Shown: positions 1-7,627 of the stretch, in pieces
Position numbering within the stretch: the first letter of the stretch is position 1
Layout of the letters: each line of letters starts with the position of its first letter
NCBI RefSeq assembly: GCF_014635285.1
Contig: NZ_BMCR01000007.1
Coordinates: 1-64,000, forward strand
Direction of reading: 5' to 3'
From: Stappia taiwanensis
GTDB lineage: Bacteria > Pseudomonadota > Alphaproteobacteria > Rhizobiales > Stappiaceae
Length of the DNA stretch: 64,000 nt
Program-made: the position numbers and the translations under genes
The notes under the pieces: generated by a model
What the model saw: the letters and a program-made list of their open reading frames with translations, nothing else
Database searches by the model: none
Told to the model about the DNA's origin: nothing

Positions 1-877
1 CATGGGGGCGTTCCTCGTTGAATTCCCTCACGAAAGCATCGAATTTGGCCTGCTGCTGCAGGTTGTTCATGCCCGCAGGCCGGGTGGCTTCCTTCTTCAA
101 GGTCAGGTGCATGCGCTCGTGGCGGCCGTTCTGCTGAGGGTGGCCGGGCTTGATGCGCTCAATGCCGATGCCCAGGCGCAGCCACCACACCGACAGCTTG
201 GACAGATTGTAGAGCCCGTTCGGCGAGGCGAACGGCAAGCCGTTGTCCGTCCGGATCGCAGAGGGCAATCCGCGCTCTTTGAACAGGGCGAGGAAGGCCT
301 CCATGACCGGCTTTTCCTTCGTTGAGTCAAAGGCCTCGCAGCTCAATAGAAAGCGGGACGCGTGGTCGGTGACCGTCAAAGGGTAACAATATTGCCGGTT
401 GCCCAGCTTGAATTCGCCCTTGAAGTCGGCGGCCCACAGATCGTTGGGGGCAAGGCCTGCCGAAAGAGGCGTTCCTTCGGCCTTGTGGGCGCGTCGCCTC
501 TTGCGGGCTCTGCTGACAAGGCCGTGCCGGTCCAGAACCGCATGCACCGTGCTTTGCGCAGGAATGCGAACGTCACCGGCCAACTTCCGAACCAGCACTT
601 CCCGGATCTTGCGTGCACCCCAGTGGGGCTTGTCCTTCCTCGTGGAGACAATCAGGCGCTCAACCTGCTCGGGAAGCTGGTTGGCATGGCGCACCGGCCG
701 GCGCGACCGGTCGCAAAGCGCCTCCAGCCCATCGCGCTGGTAACGGTTCCAGATCTTGTAGCCGGTCTTGCGCGAAATGCCGAACTCCCGGCAAACCGCA
801 CTCATGCCTTCGCCAGCCAGCAGGCGGGCAATGAAACGAAGACGTTCCTCCACTTTGGACACCTCTTGCCACGGCAT
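1..877 (-). CDS. IS481-family transposase (3' end cut by window edge)
   Basis: 292 codons are visible from an ATG at 877 to the window edge. The N-terminus is a helix-turn-helix (GEGMSAVCREFGISRKTGYK) followed by the integrase-core fold. The DDE residues are visible as WAADFKGEF, IRTDNGLPF and QQNGRHERMH, in the usual order and spacing, so the catalytic core looks intact. The C-terminal end (reading into FNEERPH) is typical of the family just before the stop. It would catalyse cut-and-paste or copy transposition of its own element. The frame is uninterrupted, so the copy may be active if the missing end is intact. IS481 is preferred over IS3 because a single frame encodes both the HTH and the DDE domain. 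Confidence 0.88.
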   Translation of the reverse strand, partial: MPWQEVSKVEERLRFIARLLAGEGMSAVCREFGISRKTGYKIWNRYQRDGLEALCDRSRRPVRHANQLPEQVERLIVSTRKDKPHWGARKIREVLVRKLAGDVRIPAQSTVHAVLDRHGLVSRARKRRRAHKAEGTPLSAGLAPNDLWAADFKGEFKLGNRQYCYPLTVTDHASRFLLSCEAFDSTKEKPVMEAFLALFKERGLPSAIRTDNGLPFASPNGLYNLSKLSVWWLRLGIGIERIKPGHPQQNGRHERMHLTLKKEATRPAGMNNLQQQAKFDAFVREFNEERPH

Positions 878-947
878 CGACACCTCCCGCCAAAGCGAAA
901 AGTGTTACCCATGTGTCCGGAACGTTCTGTCACCTATGTCTCAGCTC
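1..947 (-). mobile_element. IS481-type insertion sequence, right part only (left end outside window)
   Basis: The element is inferred from the transposase gene that runs off the window edge and from the segment just upstream of it (about 901-947). Read on the minus strand, that segment contains GAGACATAGGTGACAG followed by GGACACATGGGTAACAC, the style of terminal sequence seen in many IS481 elements. The exact outer boundary and target duplication cannot be fixed because the other end is not in the window. Confidence 0.6.
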
Positions 948-1463
948 GGGCACAAAAACCTCCGCAGGCCACGCCGCGGAGGTTTTTTGCGTTCAGGCAC
1001 AGTGAGCCGATCAACGGAACCCGCGCCGTAGCCGGGATTTGGGCGGTCGACAGCCTCAGAGATCAACTGTCGCGCTCTCCCTCAACCAAAGATCCCCGCG
1101 ATAGCAGGCTTTCCCAAACCTCGGCCTCCGGAAGGAGGTTGGGGTTGTTCCTGCCGGTGGAAAGACGCAGGAATTCACCGAGATTGCGGCGTGGGAGGAT
1201 CGCGAGTGCCCCACTCTCGAGAACAAGCGGCACCTGATCAGCAAAGCCCCGAACATCTCGGCAGGCACGATGACGAAGATCACGAGAATGATCGTCGACG
1301 CATTGCGGTACTGAGAGGGGCGCGAACGTGACCTTCAGGCTCCTGAGCGAACGCGTCGAGGTCCGCTTCGAGGGGCCAAGAGCAGGATGGCGCCGGTGCA
1401 GATCGTGTCCTTGCCGGCGGCGGTTAGTGCCGGCAAGGACGCTGTTCGCGTGTCAGGGGAGGT
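878..1463. other. Gene-free stretch with a terminator and a possible gene remnant
   Basis: After the IS end there is a strong hairpin at 955-988 (separate entry). Between about 1140 and 1314 on the plus strand a frame ends in TGA and reads EFTEIAAWEDREC...TKITRMIVDALRY. It has plausible amino-acid composition but no convincing start, so it may be the 3' remnant of a lost gene; the family was not recognised. A short stem flanked by TGCCGGCAAGGAC near 1410-1440 lies just downstream of the curA-like stop and could help end that operon. Confidence 0.4.
955..988. terminator. Rho-independent terminator, probably bidirectional
   Basis: AACCTCCGC (957-965) pairs perfectly with GCGGAGGTT (976-984) around a 10-base loop. 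An A-run lies on the left and a T-run on the right, so it can work in either direction. Confidence 0.75.
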
Positions 1464-2501
1464 TTATTCGGCGGGGCGGACGCGAATGACGCGCTTGCCG
1501 AAGTTCTCCCCGCGCAAGAGGCCGATGAAGGCGCGCGGCGCGTTCTCCAGCCCATCGATGATTTCTTCGCGGTAGCGGATCTTGCCGCTCTCGATCCAGC
1601 CGCTCATCTGAGCGGCGAATTCGGGATAGAGATGGCCGAAATCGTCGAAGATGATGAAGCCCTGGAACTTGAGCTTCTTGCGCAGGATCTGCGCCATCAG
1701 CCAGTTGAGCCGGTCGGGGCCCTCGGGCAGGCTTGTGGCATTGTACTGGGAGATGATGCCGCAGACCGGAACCCGGGCGTTCGGGTTGAGCAGGGGCAGA
1801 ACCCCGTCGAGAACCTTGCCGCCGACATTCTCGTAATAGACGTCAATGCCATCGGGGCAGGCCTTTGCCAAGAGCTCGGCGAAGTCCGGCGATTTGTGAT
1901 CGATGCAGGCGTCAAAGCCCAGTTCCTCGACCGCATAGGCGCATTTCTCCGGCCCGCCGGCGATGCCGACCACCCGGCAGCCCAGAATCTTGCCGATCTG
2001 GCCGACGGTGGCGCCGACCGGGCCGGTGGCGGCGGCAACCGCGATGGTCTCGCCGGCTTTCGGCTCGCCGATTCGGGTCAGGCCGGCCCAGGCGGTGAAG
2101 CCGGGCATGCCGAGAATACCGAGGCTCCAGGAGGGGTGCGCGGGCGCCTTGCCGAGCTTGGCGACCTCCGTGCCGTCGGAAACCGCATAATCCTGCCAGC
2201 CGCTGCGCGACAGGACCAGATCGCCAACCTCGAACCCATCGAGCTGGGAGGCGATCACCCGGGCGACGGTGCCACCGGTCATCACCTCGCCGATCTGGAC
2301 GGGCGGGGCATAGGAGGGCGCATCGCTCATACGCCCGCGCATGTAAGGGTCGAGCGAGAGGTACTCGATCCGCAGCAGCATCTCGCCCGGCCCGGCGACG
2401 GGAAGGGGGGATTCCACCAGTTTCAATGTCTGGTCGGTCGGCTCGCCGATCGGGCGTTCGGCCAGAATCCACTGGCGGTTCACGGTGTCGGTCTGGGGCA
2501 T
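1464..2501 (-). CDS. NADP-dependent oxidoreductase, CurA / leukotriene B4 dehydrogenase-like (MDR family)
   Basis: 345 residues from ATG at 2501, preceded by the ribosome site AAAGGAAA; an upstream TTG at 2519 is less likely. The protein is a zinc-free medium-chain reductase: an N-terminal GroES-like domain (PYMRGRMSD) and a Rossmann domain with AATGPVGATVGQIGK around residue 150. Relatives reduce the C=C bond of 2-alkenals, enones or curcumin with NADPH in the cytoplasm. It follows a YqhD-like aldehyde reductase, its ATG lying 15 bases beyond that stop codon, and both are downstream of a TetR gene with matching operators. The joint role is probably removal of reactive carbonyls: one enzyme reduces the double bond, the other the aldehyde. 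The exact substrate is unknown. Confidence 0.85.
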   Translation of the reverse strand: MPQTDTVNRQWILAERPIGEPTDQTLKLVESPLPVAGPGEMLLRIEYLSLDPYMRGRMSDAPSYAPPVQIGEVMTGGTVARVIASQLDGFEVGDLVLSRSGWQDYAVSDGTEVAKLGKAPAHPSWSLGILGMPGFTAWAGLTRIGEPKAGETIAVAAATGPVGATVGQIGKILGCRVVGIAGGPEKCAYAVEELGFDACIDHKSPDFAELLAKACPDGIDVYYENVGGKVLDGVLPLLNPNARVPVCGIISQYNATSLPEGPDRLNWLMAQILRKKLKFQGFIIFDDFGHLYPEFAAQMSGWIESGKIRYREEIIDGLENAPRAFIGLLRGENFGKRVIRVRPAE

Positions 2502-2515
2502 GTGTGTGTTTCCTT

Positions 2516-3673
2516 TCAAAGAGCGGCTTCAAGGATGCGGCGGGCATCGCTGGGGGCAATGCTGCGATGCTCGCCAAGGGCGGTCAGGCCATGATCGGAC
2601 AGGGCACTGACGATGATGTCGATTTCCGGCGTGCCAACGGCATAGTCGCCAAGGCGCGTCTTGATGCCGAGGCTTTCGAAGAAGCCGCGCGTGGCCGCGA
2701 TCGCAGCATCGATGCGCTCCTCCTCGCTGCCCTCGCGAATGTCCCAGACATTGCGGGCATATTGCAGCAGCTTGGCACGTTTTGCTTCGCGCTGATCATT
2801 CATCAGGGCCGGCAGCACCACCGCCAGCGTGCGGGCATGGTCGGTATCGTTCAGCGCGGTGATCTCATGGCCGATCATGTGGCTGGACCAGTCCTGCGGC
2901 ACCCCGGCGCCGATCAGCCCGTTAAGCGCCTGCGTCGCCGTCCACATCAAGGCGGCGCGGGTGTCGTAGTCCTGCGGGGTGGCGAGCGCCTTCGGCCCGA
3001 GATCGATCAGCGTCCGCAGCAGGGTTTCGGCGAAGCCGTCCTGCACCGGCGCGGCCACTGGATAGGTCAGATACTGCTCGATGACATGGACGAAGGCATC
3101 GGCGACCCCGTTGGATATCTGGCGCGGCGGCAGGGAGTAGGTCACCTCCGGATCGAGGATCGAGAAGGCCGGGTAGCAATGCGGGCTGAGGAAGGCGAGT
3201 TTCGCCCCCTTCTCCGCATTGGTGATCACCGAGCCGGGGTTCATTTCCGAGCCAGTGGCCGGCAGGGTCAGCACGGTACCGAAGGGCATGGCATCGGCGA
3301 CAACAGCGCCTTGGGACGTGAGGATCTCCCAAGGATCGCCGTCGTGGCGCACGGCGGCGGCAATGAATTTGGTGGCGTCGATGACCGAGCCACCGCCAAC
3401 CGCCAGAAGGAAGGTGATGCCGTTGTCTCGGATCAGCTCCACCGCCTTCAGCGCGGTGGCGAACCGCGGGTTCGGCTCGATGCCGCCGAATTCGATCAGC
3501 TTGCGCCCAGTGAGTGCGGCGCGCACCTGGGCAAGCACTCCGGTGCGTTCGGCGCTGCCGCCGCCATAAAGGATCAGAACCTTGGCGTCGGCGGGGACGC
3601 GGGCATCAAGGTCGGCGATGCGCCCCTTGCCGAACAGGATGTGCGTCGGGTTGTGAAAGTCGAAATTGTTCAT
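2516..3673 (-). CDS. yqhD: Iron-type alcohol dehydrogenase, YqhD/BdhA-like NADPH aldehyde reductase
   Basis: 385 residues, the usual length of YqhD. The NADP loop GGGSVID is at residues 93-99. Metal ligands align with the family: D192 and H196 in GVADAFVHVIEQ, H265 in SSHMIGHE and H279 in DTDHARTL. A ribosome site (AAGGAT) precedes the ATG. YqhD proteins reduce short aldehydes such as glyoxal, methylglyoxal, acrolein and butanal with NADPH in the cytosol. The gene is the first of a two-gene operon with the CurA-like reductase. A TetR-type operator (3755-3769) lies about 80 bases upstream, so it is probably derepressed by electrophiles. The symbol rests on family resemblance. Confidence 0.85.
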   Translation of the reverse strand: MNNFDFHNPTHILFGKGRIADLDARVPADAKVLILYGGGSAERTGVLAQVRAALTGRKLIEFGGIEPNPRFATALKAVELIRDNGITFLLAVGGGSVIDATKFIAAAVRHDGDPWEILTSQGAVVADAMPFGTVLTLPATGSEMNPGSVITNAEKGAKLAFLSPHCYPAFSILDPEVTYSLPPRQISNGVADAFVHVIEQYLTYPVAAPVQDGFAETLLRTLIDLGPKALATPQDYDTRAALMWTATQALNGLIGAGVPQDWSSHMIGHEITALNDTDHARTLAVVLPALMNDQREAKRAKLLQYARNVWDIREGSEEERIDAAIAATRGFFESLGIKTRLGDYAVGTPEIDIIVSALSDHGLTALGEHRSIAPSDARRILEAAL

Positions 3674-3754
3674 GCAGTCAAATCCTTGGCGTATCCGGGG
3701 CCCGGTCGGGGCCCATGGGGGCGTACCGTGTGGTTTGTCGGTTTGGGGTGGAAA

Positions 3755-3769
3755 TAGACCGGTCGGCTA
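3755..3769. promoter_or_regulatory. Probable TetR operator upstream of yqhD
   Basis: TAGACCGGTCGGCTA carries the arms TAGAC and (one mismatch) GGCTA around CGGTC. It matches 14 of 15 bases of the site before the tetR gene (4450-4464), and the flanks AATAGACC...CTAG are shared. The style resembles NemR boxes (TAGACC...GGTCTA). Confidence 0.75.
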
Positions 3770-3792
3770 GAGGGTGGGCGAAAGAAGAGCGC

Positions 3793-4428
3793 TCAGGCGG
3801 GCGGGATCATCTTGCGGGTCATGTGCATGGCCGAGCGCAAGGGGGCATCGTCATGGGACAGGCCGGCCAGCAGGCTGGCACCGAGCCATTGATGGTAGAT
3901 CGCCTCGGCCAGGCTCTCCGCATCGTCGAGCGGGGCAATCGAGCCGTCTTCGGCCCCGTCGCGCAGGGTCTGCGACAGCCGCCGCAGGATCGCCGCGACG
4001 CCGCGTTGCAGGATACGGCTCATGTCGGGGGAGAGATCGGCCACCTCGGCGGAGAGCTTGACCACCAGACAGCGATCTTCCGGATTGCCGCTGATCTGGC
4101 GGGCGTGCCAGGTTTCGAAATAGGTCAGGAGCCGGTCGCGCGCCGTCAGCTGGTCGTCGTTCAATGAGCGGGACAGGCCCTTTTCGTACTCCTCGACAAA
4201 GGCGGTCAGCAGTGCACAGCCATAGGCCTCCTTGGAGGCGAAGTAGTGATAGAAGGAGCCCTTCGGCACGCTGGCGGCCTGCAACAGCTCGCTGAGGCCG
4301 ACGCCCCGGTAGCCGCGGGTCGCCGTCAGCCGGCGGCCGACCGCGAGGATGTGGCTGCGAGTGTCCTGCGCAAGCGTCTCTTGAGACGCTGAGTCTTGAG
4401 AAGCTGTGTCTGGAGTTTGCCGTTTCAT
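3793..4428 (-). CDS. TetR-family repressor, NemR/AcuR-like
   Basis: 211 residues. The N-terminal helix-turn-helix is typical of TetR: YRGVGLSELLQAASVPKGSFYHYFASKEA at about residues 40-68. The C-terminal ligand domain contains DRCLVVKLSAEV with C120 at the position where NemR-like repressors often carry a reactive cysteine, and C71 is also present. It should repress its own gene and the downstream yqhD-curA operon; both promoters carry the same palindrome. The gene lies 119 bases upstream of yqhD on the same strand. Inference: it senses reactive electrophiles (aldehydes, quinones, chlorine species) and releases DNA on cysteine modification. Family assignment is firm, ligand is not. Confidence 0.85.
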   Translation of the reverse strand: MKRQTPDTASQDSASQETLAQDTRSHILAVGRRLTATRGYRGVGLSELLQAASVPKGSFYHYFASKEAYGCALLTAFVEEYEKGLSRSLNDDQLTARDRLLTYFETWHARQISGNPEDRCLVVKLSAEVADLSPDMSRILQRGVAAILRRLSQTLRDGAEDGSIAPLDDAESLAEAIYHQWLGASLLAGLSHDDAPLRSAMHMTRKMIPPA

Positions 4429-4449
4429 GATCCGGCATATAGGAGCGAA

Positions 4450-4464
4450 TAGACCGGTCGTCTA
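4450..4464. promoter_or_regulatory. Probable TetR operator upstream of tetR (autoregulation)
   Basis: TAGACCGGTCGTCTA has perfect 5-base arms (TAGAC / GTCTA) around CGGTC, 22 bases upstream of the tetR start codon, and is nearly identical to the site before yqhD. Confidence 0.8.
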
Positions 4465-4551
4465 GTGGTGGGGTGAGATTTTTGTTTGCCGCCATCAATC
4501 GCCCTTTGCGGACGAGGTGGCTGGCGATGGGGCTTGCCCGCTGATGTGCCG

Positions 4552-5229
4552 TCAGGGTCCGGGATCGTACACCCGGGTGGCGGTCTCCACGTCGAGCCCG
4601 GCCGCTTTCCAGTCGACGAAACCATTGGCCAGCCGCTGGGCCGCAAGGCCGTGGGCACGCAGGGCGGCGACCGCATCGACCGACAGAACGCAATAGGGGC
4701 TGCGGCAATAGGCGACGATGTTCTGCTTGGCCGGCAGTTCGGCCAGCCGGCGCTCCAGCTCCTCGACCGGGATGTTGATCGCGCCGGGCAGATGGCCGAG
4801 GGCGAATTCATCTTCCGACCGGACATCGAGCAGGGTGACGCTCTCCTCGCTCATGCGCCGCAGCAACTCCTCGCGCGAGATCGGCTCGAGCCGGGCCGGA
4901 TGGCTGCGACTGTCCGCCACCAGGTCATGGATCCGCGCCTGCTGGTGGTCGGCATAGTCGCGCAAGGCAACGAGCAGAGGGGCGATCGGGCCAGTGCCCA
5001 GCCGATAGAGCACATTCTTTCCCTCCCGCCGGGTCTGGACGAAGCCGGCACGCTTCAGGTGCTGCAGGTGCTGGGAGGCATTGGCGAGGGAGAGATCTGT
5101 CAGTTCCGCCAGACGCTCCACGCTCCGCTCGCCTTGCGCGATGTGCTCCAGAAGCGCGAGGCGGTGGGCGTTTCCGAGCGTGCGGGCCAGAAGGGCAAGG
5201 GTCTCGATGTGCGTTTGATGGGTGTTCAT
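4552..5229 (-). CDS. ArsR-family HTH fused to a rhodanese domain
   Basis: 225 residues. Residues 1-100 form an ArsR winged helix (LGNAHRLALLEHIAQGERSV, then the recognition helix LSLANASQHLQHLKRAGFV). Residues 115-220 form a rhodanese fold: LLDVRSEDEFALGHLPGAINIP and the active loop AYCRSPYC with C175 as the persulfide-accepting cysteine. Such fusions occur in many proteobacteria and are thought to read sulfane sulfur or handle a persulfide signal. No sulfur-oxidation or metal gene is next to it; it stands alone, divergent from cas4. A weak repeat TCAA-N8-TTGA lies upstream at 5257-5272. The second cysteine (C180) could form a disulfide or trisulfide with C175, but this is inference. Confidence 0.88.
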   Translation of the reverse strand: MNTHQTHIETLALLARTLGNAHRLALLEHIAQGERSVERLAELTDLSLANASQHLQHLKRAGFVQTRREGKNVLYRLGTGPIAPLLVALRDYADHQQARIHDLVADSRSHPARLEPISREELLRRMSEESVTLLDVRSEDEFALGHLPGAINIPVEELERRLAELPAKQNIVAYCRSPYCVLSVDAVAALRAHGLAAQRLANGFVDWKAAGLDVETATRVYDPGP

Positions 5230-5256
5230 CCCGGGAATCTAGGGCGTGGCCACCAT

Positions 5257-5272
5257 TCAATCAATGTGTTGA
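5257..5272. promoter_or_regulatory. Possible ArsR-type operator
   Basis: TCAA (5257-5260) and TTGA (5269-5272) form a short inverted repeat with an 8-base spacer, 28 bases upstream of the ArsR-rhodanese start, in an AT-richer patch. The arms are short, so this is only a candidate. Confidence 0.3.
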
Positions 5273-5413
5273 GCATTGCCAGTACGCGAGGGGTGGCGCA
5301 TTCTCACAAGTTAAAGGTGTGCCCATTGGCGACACTCGAGGCGAGGGCGCCGTCCCGCCGTGGGGTGCCGGTGAGGCCGCCGGTTCTTTGATGGCTAAAC
5401 GAGGCCAGGTGTC

Positions 5414-6082
5414 ATGCTTCCCGCCGATCCGATCCCGATCTCCGCGCTTCAGCATGCGGTCTATTGCCTGCGGCAGGCGGCCTTGATCCATCTGGAGCGG
5501 CTGTGGGCGGAAAATCGTTTCACCGCCGAAGGCGACAGGCTGCATGCGACGGTCGATCTGCCCGGTGGGCGCAAGGCCCGAGGTGTGCGGCGGGAAAACG
5601 CGCTGCCGCTGGCTTCCGCACGTCTTGGGATCGCCGGGGTGGCCGATCTGGTGGAGTTTCTGCCGGGCGCATCTGGCACAACGGCGTCTGGCAAGACGAC
5701 AGATCGCGAGATCCCATGTCCGGTGGAATTCAAGCGCGGCAAGCCGAAATTGCACCGGGCCGACGAGGTGCAGCTCTGTGCCCAGGGGCTGTGTCTGGAG
5801 GAAATGACCGGCGCCGCCGTGCCGGAAGGTGTGCTCTTTTATGCCGCCACCCGGCGCCGGGTGGCGGTGCCGTTCGACGCGGGCCTGCGCCGCCTCACCG
5901 AGGACACGATCGAAGAGCTTCGCGGGGTTCTCGCGAGCGAGACGACACCGCCGGCGGTGTATCGCGCCGAGCGCTGCCGCGCGTGTTCGCTGGCCGAGCT
6001 GTGCCGGCCGAAGCTGGCCGGGCGCGCGGTGGCGGCCTGGCGTGACCGGATGGTGCGCGATCTGCTGGCGGAGGGGGACTGA
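5414..6082 (+). CDS. cas4: CRISPR-associated Cas4 nuclease
   Basis: 222 residues, typical of the type I-C Cas4. The iron-sulfur cluster cysteines are C18 (AVYCLRQ) and the cluster C188, C191, C197 (CRACSLAELC). RecB-like nuclease residues are visible: D78 (GVADLVEF), E105 and K107 (PVEFKRGK) and Q120 (DEVQLCAQ). Cas4 trims prespacers and selects those next to a PAM before Cas1-Cas2 inserts them. It is followed by cas1 (4 bases after the stop), cas2 and the array. What is odd is what is missing upstream: the usual cas3-cas5-cas8c-cas7 genes are replaced by an unrelated ArsR-rhodanese gene on the other strand. Confidence 0.95.
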   Translation: MLPADPIPISALQHAVYCLRQAALIHLERLWAENRFTAEGDRLHATVDLPGGRKARGVRRENALPLASARLGIAGVADLVEFLPGASGTTASGKTTDREIPCPVEFKRGKPKLHRADEVQLCAQGLCLEEMTGAAVPEGVLFYAATRRRVAVPFDAGLRRLTEDTIEELRGVLASETTPPAVYRAERCRACSLAELCRPKLAGRAVAAWRDRMVRDLLAEGD

Positions 6083-6086
6083 CCGC

Positions 6087-7121
6087 ATGAAGAAGCTGCT
6101 CAACACCTTGTATGTGACCGTCGAGGGGGCGGGCCTGCGCAAGGACGGCGAAAATCTGGTGGCCGAGGTCGAGGGGGAGGAGCGGGCGCGGGTGCCCTTG
6201 CACATGCTGGCCTCCGTTGTTGTCTTTGGTGGGATTTATCTCTCTCCGGCGTTGATGCAGGCCTGCGCGGCGGGCGGAATTGCCATTGTTTTGCTGGATC
6301 GGATCGGCCGGTTTCAGGCGCGGGTCGAGGGGCCTCAATCCGGCAATGTCCTCTTGCGGCGCGCCCAGTATCGTCTCTCCGAGATGCCGGACGAGATCGT
6401 GCGCGGGCTCGTGCTGGGCAAGGTGGCGAACCAGCGCGGTGTATTGATGCGGGCGCTGCGTGATCACGGGGCCGAGCTTGACGAGACGCGGCGCCGGGCC
6501 ATCGACGCGGCGATCCGGCGTCAGGCGGAGATCCTGCGCCGCATCACTGGGGCGGGCGAGGGAGCGGAAACCCTGCGCGGCGCGGAAGGAGAGGCGGCGA
6601 AGCTCTACTTCGGCGTCTTTGATCATTTGCTGCGGTCGCCGGATGAGGAGATCCGGTTTCGCGGTCGCTCGCGGCGCCCGCCGCTCGATCCGGTCAATGC
6701 GGTGCTGTCCTTCCTCTATACCCTGCTTACCCACGATTGCCGGGCCGCAGCCGAAAGCGTTGGCCTTGATCCGGCTGTCGGTTTTCTGCACCGCGACCGG
6801 CCGGGTCGGCCCAGTCTGGCGCTCGATCTGATGGAGGAGTTGCGGCCCGTCTTCGCCGACCGGCTGGCCCTGTCCATGTTCAACCGCCGGCAATTGCGGG
6901 CCGGCGACTTCGAGACGCGGGACGGCGGCGCCGTGTCCCTGTCCGAGGATGGCCGCAAGACCGTGCTCGCCGCCTGGCAGGAACGCAAGAAGGAGGAGCG
7001 GATGCATCCGTTCCTGCAGGAGAAGGCACCGCTCGGACTGGTGCCCTACCTGCAGGCGCAGCTTCTGTCGCGGCATCTGCGCGGCGATCTCGATGCCTAC
7101 CCACCCTGGTTCTGGAAATAG
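6087..7121 (+). CDS. cas1: CRISPR-associated integrase Cas1 (type I-C)
   Basis: 344 residues, normal I-C length. The start chosen is ATG 6087 ([10 protein letters not shown]), which matches the family N-terminus; earlier in-frame starts lie inside cas4. Metal-binding active-site residues are present: E167 ([10 protein letters not shown]), H235 (GFLHRDRPG), D247 and E250 ([11 protein letters not shown]). Cas1 forms the integrase complex with Cas2 and inserts new spacers at the leader end of the array. The gene is intact, so spacer acquisition may still be possible even though no interference genes lie in this window. Confidence 0.96.
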   Translation: MKKLLNTLYVTVEGAGLRKDGENLVAEVEGEERARVPLHMLASVVVFGGIYLSPALMQACAAGGIAIVLLDRIGRFQARVEGPQSGNVLLRRAQYRLSEMPDEIVRGLVLGKVANQRGVLMRALRDHGAELDETRRRAIDAAIRRQAEILRRITGAGEGAETLRGAEGEAAKLYFGVFDHLLRSPDEEIRFRGRSRRPPLDPVNAVLSFLYTLLTHDCRAAAESVGLDPAVGFLHRDRPGRPSLALDLMEELRPVFADRLALSMFNRRQLRAGDFETRDGGAVSLSEDGRKTVLAAWQERKKEERMHPFLQEKAPLGLVPYLQAQLLSRHLRGDLDAYPPWFWK

Positions 7122-7129
7122 GAGAGACG

Positions 7130-7420
7130 ATGCTGGTGCTTGTGACCTATGACGTGCGCACGTCCGATGCCGGCGGGCCCGGGCGATTGCGGCGGGTCGC
7201 CAAGGCTTGCCGTGACTATGGGCAGCGCGTGCAGTTTTCGGTCTTCGAGATCGAGGTGGATCCGGCGCAGTGGACCCGGCTCAAGGCACGGCTGGAAGCG
7301 GCGATCGACCCGGAGGCGGACAGCTTGCGCTACTATTATCTTGGCGCCAATTGGCAGCGGCGGGTGGAGCATGTCGGCGCCAAGCCGGCCACCGATCTCG
7401 GCGGAACGCTGATCATCTGA
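7130..7420 (+). CDS. cas2: CRISPR-associated Cas2
   Basis: 96 residues, full length. The ferredoxin-like fold begins [10 protein letters not shown] with the conserved D8 and includes [11 protein letters not shown]. Cas2 dimerises and bridges two Cas1 dimers in the spacer-integration complex. It starts 8 bases after cas1 and is the last cas gene before the leader and array. Confidence 0.95.
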   Translation: MLVLVTYDVRTSDAGGPGRLRRVAKACRDYGQRVQFSVFEIEVDPAQWTRLKARLEAAIDPEADSLRYYYLGANWQRRVEHVGAKPATDLGGTLII

Positions 7421-7627
7421 GACCGGGAAACCGGCGGAGGTCCGGGCCAGCGCGAACCGCAAGCGTGTCCGGATTCCCCGGGAGGTTCGCGCTGGCCTTA
7501 CAGGGATGAAAAAATTTGTCTTTTTCCAGACAGGTGCGGCATGGGCGATGATTTGTGGACACGTTTTGCAGAGGTTCGCGCTGGCGAACGATTTTTCTTT
7601 GATCCGGCAACGTGATAGGAGGGGGAC
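7421..7627 (+). promoter_or_regulatory. CRISPR leader with a repeated GGTTCGCGCTGGC element
   Basis: This 207-base segment lies between cas2 and the first repeat. GGCCAGCGCGAACC (7445-7458) is the exact inverse complement of GGTTCGCGCTGGCC (7484-7497), giving a 14-bp hairpin. The 15-mer GAGGTTCGCGCTGGC occurs at 7482-7496 and again at 7571-7585, and the second copy itself reads TTCGCGCTGGCGAA, a small hairpin. AT-rich patches (ATGAAAAAATTTGTC, GATTTTTCTTTG) lie nearby, as in other leaders. The first repeats downstream are perfect and the far end is decayed, confirming the leader side. Confidence 0.75.

Noticed and set aside
5230-5413. Possible remnant of a lost cas7 or other effector gene before cas4
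   Set aside because: No Cas7, Cas8c or Cas5 motif was recognised in any frame of this 184-base gap.
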